Counted from the stretch's first letter, positions 25,025 to 34,751 are shown. The stretch: DNA of 64,000 nt from Arthrobacter sp. E3 (GCF_017353415.1 NZ_JAFMPX010000009.1:1-64000), one strand, 5' to 3'. Numbers and translations are program-made. Notes: generated from the letters alone by a model not told the origin.

Positions 25025-26446
25025 TTAGGCGCTGACTGTTTCGCGCTTTCGGTCAACGTCTTCGCGGCTGTTGGCGAGCTCGGCCAGCAGGTCATCGGAG
25101 TCATCGGCAAAGGGATCGCCGTTGCGCGGTGCGTTGTACAGTGCCTCGTCGAGGATGCCCTGGCGCTTGGAAACGATGGTGGGCACCAGTGCCTGGCCAG
25201 CGACGTTGACTGCCGTACGGCCCATGTCGAGGATCGGGTCAACGGCGAGCAGAAGTCCGACGCCGGCCAGCGGCAGTCCCAGCGTTGACAGCGTCAGGGT
25301 GAGCATGACGACCGCGCCAGTGGTGCCAGCGGTGGCTGCCGAGCCCAGGACGGATACCAGGACGATGAGCAGGTACTGGCCCACGTCAAGCTGGATGCCG
25401 AAGAACTGTGCCACGAAGATGGCTGCAACGGCGGGGTAGATGGCGGCGCAGCCGTCCATCTTGGTGGTGGCGCCCAGCGGCACGGCGAAGGATGCGTAGG
25501 CGCGGGGCACACCCAGGTTGCGTTCGGTCACTCGCTGGGTCAGCGGCAGCGTGCCAATGGAGGAGCGGGAAACGAAGCCCAGCTGCACTGCCGGCCACAC
25601 ACCGGAGAAGTACTGCTTGATGGACAGCCCGTGGCTCTTGATCAGGACGGGATAGACGATGAACAAGACGATGGCCAGGCCAACGTAGATGGCAATGCTG
25701 AACTTGCCGAGGGAACCGATGGTGGTCCAGCCGTAGCTGGCCACGGCGTTGCCAATCAGTCCGACGGTGCCAATGGGGGCTAGGCGGATGATCCACCACA
25801 GCACCTTCTGGATCACGGCGAGTGCCGAACCGTTGAGCTTCAGGAACGGATCGGCTGCTTTGCCAACCTTGAGTGCTGCGATCCCAATCACGATGGCAAT
25901 GACCAGGATCTGCAGAACGTTGAAGCTGACGGAGGTGGTCAGTGCGCCGGACTCGGCGGCCTTGGTGGTGGCGCCCAGACCCAGGAAGTTCGAGGGGAAC
26001 AAGCCGACCAGGAATGCCCACCAGTCACCGGATTTGCCGGTGTAGTCGCTCGGAGTGGCTTGACCTGTGCCGGCGCCGGGCTGGAAAACCAGGCCCAGGC
26101 CGATGCCAACCGTGACGGCGATCAGGGACGTGATGGCGAACCATAGGAGCGTGTTCCACGCCAATCGGGCGGCGTTGGTGACCTCTCGCAGATTGGCAAT
26201 CGAGGAGACCACTGCCGTGAAGATCAACGGCACGACGGCCGCCTTCAAAATGGAGACGTAGCTAGAGCCGATCGTGGCCAGCGCGGTGACGAGACCGTTC
26301 GGGGTGGTCTTGGGATCGCCGCCAAGTTGGCGGGCAAGCAGCCCCAAGACGAGGCCGAGCACCAGGCCGGCAATGATTTGGACGCCGAAGGAGCTGGCCC
26401 ATCTGGGCAGCCTCGACACTTTGGGAGTTGTCACTGTGGAAGTCAT
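25025..26446 (-). CDS. Dicarboxylate/amino acid:cation symporter (DAACS/SLC1 family)
   Basis: 473 residues of the glutamate/C4-dicarboxylate symporter family in the cytoplasmic membrane. Recognisable parts are the first helices (IIAGLVLGLVLGLLARQLGG), the serine-rich first hairpin (RSSIGTLPLTQRV), the helix 7 region (PLGATTKMDGCAA, in place of the usual NMDG) and the second hairpin (GTTGAVVMLTLTLSTLGLPLAG), with LLAVDPILDMGRTAVNVAGQ carrying the substrate-binding Asp/Arg/Asn. Uptake of fumarate, succinate, aspartate or glutamate is likely. The start ATG 26444-26446 gives the normal length. It is monocistronic, closed by the 24-base hairpin. Confidence 0.92.
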   Translation of the reverse strand: MTSTVTTPKVSRLPRWASSFGVQIIAGLVLGLVLGLLARQLGGDPKTTPNGLVTALATIGSSYVSILKAAVVPLIFTAVVSSIANLREVTNAARLAWNTLLWFAITSLIAVTVGIGLGLVFQPGAGTGQATPSDYTGKSGDWWAFLVGLFPSNFLGLGATTKAAESGALTTSVSFNVLQILVIAIVIGIAALKVGKAADPFLKLNGSALAVIQKVLWWIIRLAPIGTVGLIGNAVASYGWTTIGSLGKFSIAIYVGLAIVLFIVYPVLIKSHGLSIKQYFSGVWPAVQLGFVSRSSIGTLPLTQRVTERNLGVPRAYASFAVPLGATTKMDGCAAIYPAVAAIFVAQFFGIQLDVGQYLLIVLVSVLGSAATAGTTGAVVMLTLTLSTLGLPLAGVGLLLAVDPILDMGRTAVNVAGQALVPTIVSKRQGILDEALYNAPRNGDPFADDSDDLLAELANSREDVDRKRETVSA

Positions 26447-26523
26447 GGCTCAACGGTAGGCGGCGCACAATACCAGCCTGAAATTTGTGTTTCCCCCTGT
26501 TACGGATCGCAATCTTCATTGTT

Positions 26524-26588
26524 TCGCCGAGCTGCCACTTATGGTGCCCAAGTCGCTGGTTTGGGCACCACAAGTGGCAACTCGGCGA
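26524..26588. repeat. Hairpin repeat element, left copy
   Basis: Arms of 28 bases (26524-26551 and 26561-26588) pair with two mismatches around a 9-base loop. The right arm contains TTGGGCACCACAAGTGGCAA followed by CTCGGCGA. It lies between divergent genes (symporter and DUF559-like), and a related hairpin with the same right arm lies at 27722-27778. Confidence 0.8.
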
Positions 26589-26693
26589 AGAGTTTCGGAT
26601 CCTCATCGGGAAGAAGCTGCCCGTTATCCACAGCTTGCACTGTTTCAGCCAGCTGAGCGTCCACGGCGTGCAGTTCTCCGTATTAATGGGTTC

Positions 26694-27686
26694 ATGGACA
26701 AGTTCGATCCGCTTCCCCTGAACCTTGCGATGCGGCCTTTCACCATGGATGAGGCACGTGCTGCCGGAATCTCTCGGGGACGGTCCCGTCGCAAGGACCT
26801 CTGGACGCCCACACGAGGAATTCGAGTCCCACGGCAGGCGCCGTTCAGTTTCCTGGAAAGCTGTAGGGCTTATGCCGCGGTGACGTCTTCAGGTGTTATC
26901 AGTCATCTAAGCGCTGCAAGATTGCATGGACTTTATCTTCCGCGACGGCTTGAAGAGCTTCCTGCCATCGATGTGGCCACACCCATGGGCGTGCGCCAGC
27001 CCAGAAGGAGGGGCATCTACGGGCATCTGCTGTCATTGGGACCGGACGATGTTGTGCATATTGCCGGTGTCCCGGTCACGTCCCTGCAGAGAACATTGTT
27101 GGACATTGCTGCGAAGCTGAGCATTGATGAATTGGTGGCTGTCGGTGATCAAATCGTTTGTGCACACCACCGGTCATTTGGGCGGCAGACATGGCCAAAG
27201 GTCCAGCTGGACGTGCTGAAACTCTATATAACCCGGCATTCCGGGGCCCGGGGGATGAGCAGGCTGAAGGCAGCCATGGAATTGGTTCGTGTCGGTGCGG
27301 ACTCACCTCGGGAGACCATGCTGCGGTTGATCATCGCACGATCTGCACTTCCCAATTTCGAGCACAACGTCGAGATCAGGGATGCTGCTGGCCGGGGCAT
27401 GGTGGGCCCGGACTTGGGATGCGAGGAGTACAAGACATGCATTGAATACGATGGCAAGCATCATTTCACCAGCGAGCAACAAATGAAAGACCACGACAGG
27501 GATTTCGTGACCAAATCGCTGGGCTGGCACCAAGTGCTCATCAACAATGATGACTTCCGTTCGGGAGAATTGGTGGTGGTCACGAAAATTGCCCGAATGC
27601 TCAAGCTCGGGGGCTGGCCGGATCCGCAAAATCTGGCGGGAAGTTCGCTAGAGGGGCGCCTAACCACGCGCAGGGACTTCGGATAG
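26694..27686 (+). CDS. DUF559/AbiEi-like protein with a Vsr-type endonuclease fold
   Basis: 330 residues from ATG 26694. The N-terminal part (ISRGRSRRKDLWTPTRGIRV, then AYAAVTSSGVISHLSAARLHG) resembles the winged-helix/AbiEi antitoxin-like proteins common in Arthrobacter; the C-terminal part has a DUF559/very-short-patch-repair-like core (GPDLGCEEYKTCIEYDGKHH, then DFVTKSLGWHQVLINNDD). Such proteins are often called AbiEi antitoxins but usually lack an AbiEii toxin partner, and none is seen here. No ribosome binding site precedes the ATG; TATTAA at 26681-26686 is placed as a -10 for a leaderless message. Related hairpin repeats flank the gene on both sides, suggesting lateral movement. Confidence 0.75.
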   Translation: MDKFDPLPLNLAMRPFTMDEARAAGISRGRSRRKDLWTPTRGIRVPRQAPFSFLESCRAYAAVTSSGVISHLSAARLHGLYLPRRLEELPAIDVATPMGVRQPRRRGIYGHLLSLGPDDVVHIAGVPVTSLQRTLLDIAAKLSIDELVAVGDQIVCAHHRSFGRQTWPKVQLDVLKLYITRHSGARGMSRLKAAMELVRVGADSPRETMLRLIIARSALPNFEHNVEIRDAAGRGMVGPDLGCEEYKTCIEYDGKHHFTSEQQMKDHDRDFVTKSLGWHQVLINNDDFRSGELVVVTKIARMLKLGGWPDPQNLAGSSLEGRLTTRRDFG

Positions 27687-27721
27687 TCGCCGAAACTGCC
27701 CCCAAGCGCGCATCCCGTCCA

Positions 27722-27778
27722 CGAGATGCCACTTAAGGCGTCCAAACCAACGATTTGGGCACCACAAGTGGCAACTCG
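27722..27778. repeat. Hairpin repeat element, right copy
   Basis: Arms 27722-27746 and 27754-27778 pair with five mismatches in 25; the right arm (TTTGGGCACCACAAGTGGCA, then ACTCG) is identical to that of the left copy at 26561. It lies between the convergent DUF559-like and DUF885 genes and could also terminate both. Confidence 0.75.
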
Positions 27779-27793
27779 AGGGGCTGGCTGGGC

Positions 27794-29536
27794 TCAGTCC
27801 TCCAGCAGCGCCATTTTCAGGGTGTCCAGTCCCACTGAGCCCAGATTCAGCGCCTTAGTGTGGAAGTCGCGCAGCGAAAAAGCGTCGCCGTCGCGGGCGG
27901 CGCGGGCGTCGCGGATCTCCTCCCAGAGCCGTTGGCCGATCTTGTAGGACGGAGCTTGGCCCGGCCAGCCCAGGTACCGGTTGAATTCAAACTCCAGCTG
28001 GCCGGGGGAGATGTCAAGGTTGGCTTTAAGGAACTCAAAGCCCGACTCCGCCGTCCATGTTCCGGTTCCCCACTGCGCCGGGATCTGCAGCCCAAGGTGC
28101 ACACCGATGTCGAAAACCACGCGGGCCGCACGCATGCGCTGGCCATCGAGCATGCCCATCCGATCACCGGGATCGGACAGGTAGCCGAGGGTGTCCATGA
28201 GCCGTTCGGCATACAGCGCCCAGCCTTCGCCATGGCCGGACACCCAGCAAACATTGCGGCGCCAGTCGTTGAGCAGCCCTGCCTGGTACGTGGCCGTGCT
28301 GACCTGCAGGTGGTGGCCGGGGACGCCCTCGTGGTAGACGGTGGTGGTTTCGGCCCACGTGCTGAAGGTGTCCTCGCCCTCGGGCACCGACCACCACATG
28401 CGCCCTGGGCGGGAGAAATCTTCGGAGGGGCCGGTGTAGTAAATACCACCGTCGTGGGTGGGAGCGATCCGACATTCGAGCTTCCGCATGATCTCCGGGA
28501 TGTCGAACTGCGCCCCTGCCAGCTCCGCCATGGCCGTGTCTGAGAGCTTTTGCATCCACTGCGTCAGCGCCGCCGTACCGTGCAGCATCCGGGCAGGATC
28601 ATCATTGAGCAGTTCCTTGGCTTCCGTGATGGACGCGCCGGGTTTGAGCTGCTGTGCCACGGCCTGCTGTTCGGCAATGACCCGGTCCAGTTCCGCCACA
28701 CCCCAGGCGTACGTTTCCTCAAGGTCGACGGCGGAGCCCAGAAACGTGCGTGACGCCAGTGCGTAGCGTTCCCGGCCCACGGCATCCGCCTCGGGTGCCA
28801 CCGGCAGCAGTTCCTCGCGCAGGAACGCAACAAGGGCCCCGTAACCGGTGCGGGCCAGCTCCGCATTGGCGAGCAGCGCACTGGTGAGCTCGGCAGGGAG
28901 GGAGGTCCCGGCGTCGTGCTCGGAACTGGAGACGGACGTGGAATCAGCGGAAGGGAAGTCCAACGCTGCATCCCGGGCCAGAGTGAGGAAGAAGCCGTCG
29001 GAGGCAGCATGGCGTTCGGACTGCTCGATCACCGTGGTCACCTGCCGCCGGGCCGCGATAAGACCGCGGCCGGCACCTGCGCGCAAGGAGGCGATGTAGC
29101 CGTCGATGGCTGCTGGAACGTTCGCCAGCCGGGCGGCGAGGTGTTCCCAGTGGGTGAGCGTTGCCGTGGGCATCAAATCGAAAATAGCCCGAATTTCCTG
29201 CGCAGGGGAGGCGATGTTGTTTAGATCTGCCAGCGGCCAGCCGGTCTCGTGGAGCTCAACGGCCAGGCCCAGCCGCTCGCGCATTGCGTGCAGCGTGGTC
29301 CTGTCCACCGCATCCTCCGGCGCCAAACCGTTCAGCTCGGCCAGGGCGTGGCGGGCGGCATCGGCTGCAGCCTCAAGCCCGGCGGGGGAGAAGTCGCGGT
29401 ACTCGCTCTCATGCCCGAGCCGGCCCAACTCAGTGGCAAAGCCGGGATCAAGCTCAAGCAGCCGGTCAGTGTAGGAGTTGGCAGCGGCGTCGACGGCGGT
29501 GGCGGGGCGGGGCAGAGGAGTTGTGTCGGGGCTCAT
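27794..29536 (-). CDS. DUF885-family protein (probable metallopeptidase)
   Basis: 580 residues of the DUF885 family. The motif YHEGVPGHHLQ supplies an HExxxxHH-like metal site followed by helices (GEGWALYAERLMDTLGYL), which is why members are regarded as zinc-dependent carboxypeptidase-like enzymes. No signal peptide is visible, so it should act in the cytoplasm. ATG 29534-29536 (MSPDTTPLPRPATAVD) gives typical length. It is divergent from the FUSC gene, with only 56 bases between starts. Substrate and regulation cannot be inferred. Confidence 0.88.
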   Translation of the reverse strand: MSPDTTPLPRPATAVDAAANSYTDRLLELDPGFATELGRLGHESEYRDFSPAGLEAAADAARHALAELNGLAPEDAVDRTTLHAMRERLGLAVELHETGWPLADLNNIASPAQEIRAIFDLMPTATLTHWEHLAARLANVPAAIDGYIASLRAGAGRGLIAARRQVTTVIEQSERHAASDGFFLTLARDAALDFPSADSTSVSSSEHDAGTSLPAELTSALLANAELARTGYGALVAFLREELLPVAPEADAVGRERYALASRTFLGSAVDLEETYAWGVAELDRVIAEQQAVAQQLKPGASITEAKELLNDDPARMLHGTAALTQWMQKLSDTAMAELAGAQFDIPEIMRKLECRIAPTHDGGIYYTGPSEDFSRPGRMWWSVPEGEDTFSTWAETTTVYHEGVPGHHLQVSTATYQAGLLNDWRRNVCWVSGHGEGWALYAERLMDTLGYLSDPGDRMGMLDGQRMRAARVVFDIGVHLGLQIPAQWGTGTWTAESGFEFLKANLDISPGQLEFEFNRYLGWPGQAPSYKIGQRLWEEIRDARAARDGDAFSLRDFHTKALNLGSVGLDTLKMALLED

Positions 29537-29592
29537 GGGTTGAGCCTAGTTGCTTCAGGACAGGCGAGGCCAAGGCACGCCTGCGTGGGCCA

Positions 29593-31746
29593 ATGACTGC
29601 AATACTTAGAAACGTGTCAGCTACTTCGTCAGTCGCCGCAACGGTAAAGAAGTCCTTGCGGCTGGACTTCTCCCAGTCGGACCCGGTCGTTGCAGCTCGC
29701 AACGCCGTTGGGATCGCCGTGCCGTTGGTGATCGGTGTGGCAGCCGGGAGCATTCCCGTCGCCGTCTTTGGCGGGGTCGGGGCCATGTTTGCCGCCTTTG
29801 CCGACAGGCCCGGCAGCTACCGGCTGCGGTTCTCGCGCATGGGCATGACGTCCCTGGCTGCGGGTATTGGCGGCGGACTGTCCGTGCTGACCTCGCACTC
29901 CGTTTTGCTCTCGCTGCTATTGATTGCGGTGTTTTCCTTCACCAGCGGCATGCTCATGGCACTGGGTCCCGTGGTGGCCCAAATCGGCATCGCTGGCACG
30001 GCGGTGGCCATAGTGCTGAACAGGTTTGAGCTTCCGCCCGCCAGTGCGCTGGGCATCGGTGCTGTGGTGGTTGCCGCCGGACTGTTTCAAGCTCTTCTGG
30101 CTATTGCCGGCTGGCCTGTGCACCGGCATGCCCCTGAAAGGGCCGTCCTGGCTTCCGTCTATGAGGCGCTGGCGACGCGCACCCGCTCCCCGCATCCGAA
30201 AATGATGACGCCGGGGGCCGGAGTAAAGCTGGACGCCGCGCGGGCCACCATCACCGGATTCGGGCATGGACACGGGCCCAGCATGCAGTCCTACCGAGGG
30301 CTGCTCGATGAGGCAGAGCGGATCCGGCTGGAGGTCATCGCACTGGCCTACTGCCTTGAGCGCTTTGAGCGGGTTGAACGTTCCACGCAGGCCGACGCCG
30401 TCCACGCGCTGCTGCTGGCGGCTGGCCGGGTCCTTGATTCCACGGCCGAATCCCTGCGCAAAGGCAAGGTATTCGATGACTCCATGATGGAACCCGTAGT
30501 CGAAGCAGTGGAACGGCTGCGGGACATCATCGGGGACCATCCCGATTCACCAACCGGAAGGTTCGCCTCCCTTCACGCCCGGGCCCTGGCCGGACAGCTG
30601 CGTGCCTGTGCACGCATGGTGACCCCCGGCGCAGTGGAGGGCCGTATCGCTGAAAAACCCGTGACGGTGGGCGGGATCAGGGTTGCCGTTCAAGCCCCCT
30701 TTGACACGCTGCGTGCCAACCTGCGGCTGGATTCGGCCATATTCCGGCACGCCATGCGGCTGGCTGTGCTCGTCACTGCCACGGACGGGTTGGCCCGGCT
30801 GCTGCCGGGCAGCACCCGCGGGTACTGGATCTCGCTGATGGTCCTGCTGCTGTTGCGTCCCGACTTTGCCGCGACGTTGCTGCGCACCACCGCCCGGCTG
30901 GCCGGCACCCTCTTGGGGCTGGGCATTGGCACCGCCGCCACGTTCCTGGTGGGCAGCGGGAACCCGTATGCGCTAATTGCCTTGGTCGTCATCTTTGTCT
31001 TTGGGGTCAGGATCTCCGGCACACCCAACGCGTTTTTCATGAGCATTTGGACGGCCGCCTACTTGGTGGCCCTGCTGGATCTATCAGGCATTCCCGCATC
31101 GGACGTGGCGTTGCCGCGTCTCGTGGACACCGTCCTAGCTGGTGTGCTGGCCGTGGCAGCAACGGTTGTTTGGCCCGCCTGGGAGCGCAGCTACCTGCCG
31201 ACGCGCCTAGCCGAGCTGTTGGCTTCATACCGGCTCTACTTGGCGGCGGTGTCTGACCCCGCGGCGAGCAAGGCCAGCATCGACGCGGCCAGAATTGCTG
31301 CCCGGCTGGCCCGTTCCAATGCCCAAACGTCTCTGGACCGGACCCGGGCTGAACCCGTGGCCGGCCTGGCAACGCAATACGTGGGCGAGGGCCTGCTGGT
31401 TCAAAGCCACCTGTTCATCCAGGCTGCCATGGTCATTGACGCGGCCAGGCTGTCCGTCTCGGCGGCGAAGGGACCTGTCGAGCGGGTGCTGGCACCGCTG
31501 GAGCCCTTTATTGCCGACGCCACCACAACGCTCAAGGCGAGTGAGGCGGCCGTGCTCGCCGGGGTTCCTGCCCGTGGCGCCGTCAACTTACGCGACTCCT
31601 ACACCCGCCTGGCCGAAAGCCTGCCCGAGATTTCACCGCAGTCAGCCACCGTGCAGCCAGCCATTCTCGATGCGGCGGATAGGATCGCCAACTCGGTGGA
31701 CACCATGGTGCACCTGCTGCGCGAGCGCTCCGCAACTGCCTCATAG
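29593..31746 (+). CDS. FUSC-family membrane transporter
   Basis: 717 residues from ATG 29593; GTG 29614 (VSATSSVAATVKK) is a possible leaderless alternative. Two hydrophobic blocks (AVGIAVPLVIGVAAGSIPVA to about residue 175, and VLVTATDGLARLLPGSTRGY with following helices at about 390-530) are separated by a helical cytoplasmic region, the layout of FUSC/aromatic-acid exporter proteins. The FUSC motif GYWISLMVLLLLRPDFAATL followed by RTTARLAGTLLGLGIG is clear. The substrate is probably an aromatic or organic acid, by family analogy only. It converges on accE with a gap of ten bases. Confidence 0.88.
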   Translation: MTAILRNVSATSSVAATVKKSLRLDFSQSDPVVAARNAVGIAVPLVIGVAAGSIPVAVFGGVGAMFAAFADRPGSYRLRFSRMGMTSLAAGIGGGLSVLTSHSVLLSLLLIAVFSFTSGMLMALGPVVAQIGIAGTAVAIVLNRFELPPASALGIGAVVVAAGLFQALLAIAGWPVHRHAPERAVLASVYEALATRTRSPHPKMMTPGAGVKLDAARATITGFGHGHGPSMQSYRGLLDEAERIRLEVIALAYCLERFERVERSTQADAVHALLLAAGRVLDSTAESLRKGKVFDDSMMEPVVEAVERLRDIIGDHPDSPTGRFASLHARALAGQLRACARMVTPGAVEGRIAEKPVTVGGIRVAVQAPFDTLRANLRLDSAIFRHAMRLAVLVTATDGLARLLPGSTRGYWISLMVLLLLRPDFAATLLRTTARLAGTLLGLGIGTAATFLVGSGNPYALIALVVIFVFGVRISGTPNAFFMSIWTAAYLVALLDLSGIPASDVALPRLVDTVLAGVLAVAATVVWPAWERSYLPTRLAELLASYRLYLAAVSDPAASKASIDAARIAARLARSNAQTSLDRTRAEPVAGLATQYVGEGLLVQSHLFIQAAMVIDAARLSVSAAKGPVERVLAPLEPFIADATTTLKASEAAVLAGVPARGAVNLRDSYTRLAESLPEISPQSATVQPAILDAADRIANSVDTMVHLLRERSATAS

Positions 31747-31756
31747 AACCTCTCGG

Positions 31757-32005
31757 TCAGCGGCCCGAAGACCGCCGCCACGCACCCGCACCGGGCTTGG
31801 GCGGCAGGTGCAGCTGCTCCCGACGCGCCCAATGCCGGCTCGGGGCGGGTGAATCGTCGTTATCGGCAGCAGATTGCAGGGCAAGCACGACGGCGGTCAC
31901 GGCGGCAAGTTCCTCAGCGCTCGGATTGCCGTGGCTCACCGAGAGAAACGGCTGCGCTGCGGAAGTTTCAGCCGGCTCGGCCACCGGTGTCTGGTCGTTC
32001 GTCAC
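31757..32005 (-). CDS. accE: Acyl-CoA carboxylase epsilon subunit
   Basis: 82 residues ending in a Pro/Arg-rich tail ([25 protein letters not shown]), typical of the small epsilon subunits that stabilise actinobacterial acyl-CoA carboxylases. The core [22 protein letters not shown] matches the family. It starts at ATG 32003-32005, overlapping the stop of the beta subunit by four bases (ATGA), so the two are translationally coupled. In mycobacteria maf comes next; here a FUSC gene on the opposite strand follows. Confidence 0.92.
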   Translation of the reverse strand: MTNDQTPVAEPAETSAAQPFLSVSHGNPSAEELAAVTAVVLALQSAADNDDSPAPSRHWARREQLHLPPKPGAGAWRRSSGR

Positions 32006-33585
32006 AGCGGGATGTTCCCATGCTTCTTGGCGGGCAGGCTGGCCCGCTTGTCACGCAGCGCCCGCAGGCCCTTGATGAGTTGGATGCGCGTCTCAGAAGG
32101 GGCGATCACGGCGTCGACGTAGCCGAGTTCGGCGGCCTGGTAAGGGTTCAGCAGCTCGTCCTCGTAGTTGCGCACGATCTCTGCACGGCGGGCTTCAACG
32201 TCGCCGCCGTCGGCCTGCACAGCGGCAAGGTCGCGCCGGTACAGGATGTTCACGGCACCTTGTGCGCCCATGACACCGATCTGTGCCGTGGGCCAGGCCA
32301 GGTTCAGATCGGCGCCGAGCTTCTTCGAACCCATGACGATGTAGGCTCCGCCGTAAGCCTTGCGGGTGATGACGGTCAGCTTGGGCACAGTGGCTTCGGC
32401 GTACGCGTACAGCAGCTTTGCGCCGCGGCGGATGATGCCCTGGAATTCCTGATCCTTGCCGGGCAGGAAGCCGGGGACGTCAACGAGGGTGATGATGGGA
32501 ATGTTGAACGCATCGCAATTGCGCACAAAACGGGCAGCCTTTTCGGAGGCCGCAATGTCAAGGGTGCCGGCAAATTGCATGGGCTGGTTGGCCACAATGC
32601 CCACCGTGTGGCCTTCGATGCGCCCGTAGCCAATCATGACGTTGGGTGCGTACAGTGCCTGCATCTCCAGGAAGTGCCCGTCGTCGAGGATCTGCTCGAC
32701 CAGCGTGGACATGTTGTAGGGGTGGTTGGCCGAATCGGGTATCAGCGTGTCCAAGGCGAGGTCGGCGTCGTCGAGCTCCAGCTCCTGCTCATGCTCGACG
32801 GCGGGCGGCTCGGCCAGGTTGTTGGAGGGCAGGAAGTCAAGGAGTTCGCGCACAAACTCAATGGCGTCGGCTTCATCGGTGGCCAAATACGTGGACGTTC
32901 CGGTGTTGGCGTTGTGCTGGCGCGCCCCACCCAGGGTTTCCATGTCCACATCCTCGCCGGTGACGGTCTTGATGACGTCCGGGCCGGTGATGAACATGTG
33001 GCTGGTCTTGTCCACCATGACCACGTAGTCGGTCAAAGCGGGGGAGTAGGCCGCGCCACCCGCACACGGGCCCATGATGAGGGAGATCTGCGGGACCACC
33101 CCGGAGGCGTGGACGTTGTTGCGGAAGATGTCGGCGAACATGGCCAGTGAGGCCACGCCTTCCTGGATGCGGGCGCCGCCGCCATCGTTAATGCCCACTA
33201 CGGGGCAGCCGTTGCGCATGGCAAATTCCTGGACCTTGACAATCTTTTCGCCATTGACTTGGCTCAATGAGCCGCCATAGACGCTGAAGTCCTGGCTGAA
33301 GACGGCCACAAGCCTGCCTTCGACAGTGCCGTAGCCGGACACGACGCCGTCGCCTAGCGGCTTCTTCTTGTCCATGCCAAACGCGGTGGAACGGTGCACG
33401 GCGAGTGCGTCAAACTCCACAAACGAATCGGGGTCAAGCAGCAGGTCGATGCGCTCGCGGGCCGTATTGCGGCCCTTGGCGTGCTGCTTTTCAATGGCCG
33501 CTTCACCCGAGGGCTTTTCCGATTGAGCCATCCGGTCGCGGAAATCGGCAATTTTGCCTGCTGTCGTTGAAAGATCGTGGCTCAT
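32002..33585 (-). CDS. accD: Acyl-CoA carboxylase beta (carboxyltransferase) subunit
   Basis: 527 residues of the biotin-dependent carboxyltransferase family (AccD5/PccB type), which transfers carboxyl from biotinyl-carrier to acetyl- or propionyl-CoA, feeding fatty acid synthesis. Family blocks are visible: [68 protein letters not shown] and, in the second domain, [13 protein letters not shown] and [20 protein letters not shown]. The oxyanion-hole glycines are intact. ATG 33583-33585 is the start. It is divergent from birA, which encodes the enzyme that biotinylates the complex. Confidence 0.95.
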   Translation of the reverse strand: MSHDLSTTAGKIADFRDRMAQSEKPSGEAAIEKQHAKGRNTARERIDLLLDPDSFVEFDALAVHRSTAFGMDKKKPLGDGVVSGYGTVEGRLVAVFSQDFSVYGGSLSQVNGEKIVKVQEFAMRNGCPVVGINDGGGARIQEGVASLAMFADIFRNNVHASGVVPQISLIMGPCAGGAAYSPALTDYVVMVDKTSHMFITGPDVIKTVTGEDVDMETLGGARQHNANTGTSTYLATDEADAIEFVRELLDFLPSNNLAEPPAVEHEQELELDDADLALDTLIPDSANHPYNMSTLVEQILDDGHFLEMQALYAPNVMIGYGRIEGHTVGIVANQPMQFAGTLDIAASEKAARFVRNCDAFNIPIITLVDVPGFLPGKDQEFQGIIRRGAKLLYAYAEATVPKLTVITRKAYGGAYIVMGSKKLGADLNLAWPTAQIGVMGAQGAVNILYRRDLAAVQADGGDVEARRAEIVRNYEDELLNPYQAAELGYVDAVIAPSETRIQLIKGLRALRDKRASLPAKKHGNIPL

Positions 33586-33799
33586 TGATACTCCGGCTCG
33601 TTAGTGTGGAAGCGGGCGACCCTTAAGTGGGAACCGCACAAAAGGGCAATCTCAAGATTCATTCTAGTAACGGAAACTGCCCTTGCGTGTGTAGGAACCC
33701 TACAAAGTCGCCCGATTTCTCTCTGACATTCCTCCAGCGCGGCGTTCCTTCCCGGCACGGGGCTGGCAGGGAGGGCGGGGAGTGGCGCTCCACGGCCGA

Positions 33800-33805
33800 T
33801 AAGAT
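33800..33805 (+). promoter_or_regulatory. -10 element for leaderless birA
   Basis: TAAGAT at 33800-33805 ends seven bases before the birA ATG (33813), where no ribosome binding site exists. This spacing puts the transcription start at or next to the ATG. No convincing -35 is seen. Confidence 0.5.
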
Positions 33806-33812
33806 TGATGCC

Positions 33813-34751
33813 ATGACCGTTGCCCCACCTTCCCCTCCCCAGCCTGCGCTCAAGCCCTCCGTGTTGCGGGCTTCGTTGATGCACCCGGCAGGCAGCTTCG
33901 CCAAGGTGGAAGTAGTGGGTTCAACCGGCTCAACGAATACTGATTTGGCGGCCAGCGCCGCCGCACCCGGTCAATACTGGCCCGATCTAAGTGTGTTGAT
34001 TGCCGATGCCCAGAACGCCGGGCAGGGCCGGATGGGCAGGTCCTGGGAGGTCCCGGCCGGAGCAGCCATGATTTCCAGTGTGTTCCTGCGTCCCAGCGAG
34101 CAAGCCCATCAGGCAGGCGCGAACCCGACTTTTGCCGCAACCTCATTTGCCGCAACCGGCTATGGGTGGCTTTCCGTGCTGGCTGGCATGGCACTGTGCC
34201 ATGCCGTGCGCTCCTGCACAGGTGTTCCCGCCGAGCTCAAGTGGCCCAATGACGTGGTGGTGCGCGGCCGCAAGCTTGCCGGAATTCTCGCGCAGGTGGT
34301 GGCGGCGCCCAGCGTTGCGATGGGTCCCGGCGTCGTAGTGGGGGTGGGGGTCAATGTCAGTGCACGCGCCGATGAGCTGCCCGGGGATAGGGCCACGTCC
34401 TTGTTGCTGGAAGGTGCGGGGGAGTTGGACAGGAACGTGCTGCTGCCTGCGTACCTTTTGAAGTTTGCGGACCTTTACCAGGAGTTTGTGGCAGTGGGCG
34501 GGGATGCCACGCGCCCTCTGGCCGGTGGATCAAGTGTGTTGGAAATGGCGCAGCTGCGCATGGGTACGTTGGGTCAGGAGGTGCGGGCGGAGCTTCCCGG
34601 CGGGGCCATGCTGTATGGAACGGCCACCGCCTTGGCCGACGACGGGGCGCTGGTGCTGCGCGACGCGACCGGGACACACCACACAGTCAACGCCGGGGAT
34701 GTGATCCACCTGCGTCGGACGGGAACCGGCGGCACGGTTAATTATGCATAA
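33813..34751 (+). CDS. birA: Biotin-[acetyl-CoA carboxylase] ligase, monofunctional
   Basis: 312 residues. It activates biotin with ATP and attaches it to the carrier lysine of acyl-CoA carboxylases. Motifs: STGSTNTDLAA (start of the catalytic domain), GQGRMGRSWEVPAGAAM (biotinoyl-AMP loop), AELKWPNDVVVRGRKLAGIL and VVVGVGVNV, then the C-terminal SH3-like domain (MGTLGQEVRAELPGGAMLYG). The N-terminal DNA-binding domain of E. coli BirA is absent, as usual in Actinobacteria, so it should not be a repressor. ATG 33813 (MTVAPPSPPQPALK) is chosen; the frame is open further up but the extension is not protein-like. The end overlaps the next gene by eight bases. Confidence 0.92.
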   Translation: MTVAPPSPPQPALKPSVLRASLMHPAGSFAKVEVVGSTGSTNTDLAASAAAPGQYWPDLSVLIADAQNAGQGRMGRSWEVPAGAAMISSVFLRPSEQAHQAGANPTFAATSFAATGYGWLSVLAGMALCHAVRSCTGVPAELKWPNDVVVRGRKLAGILAQVVAAPSVAMGPGVVVGVGVNVSARADELPGDRATSLLLEGAGELDRNVLLPAYLLKFADLYQEFVAVGGDATRPLAGGSSVLEMAQLRMGTLGQEVRAELPGGAMLYGTATALADDGALVLRDATGTHHTVNAGDVIHLRRTGTGGTVNYA

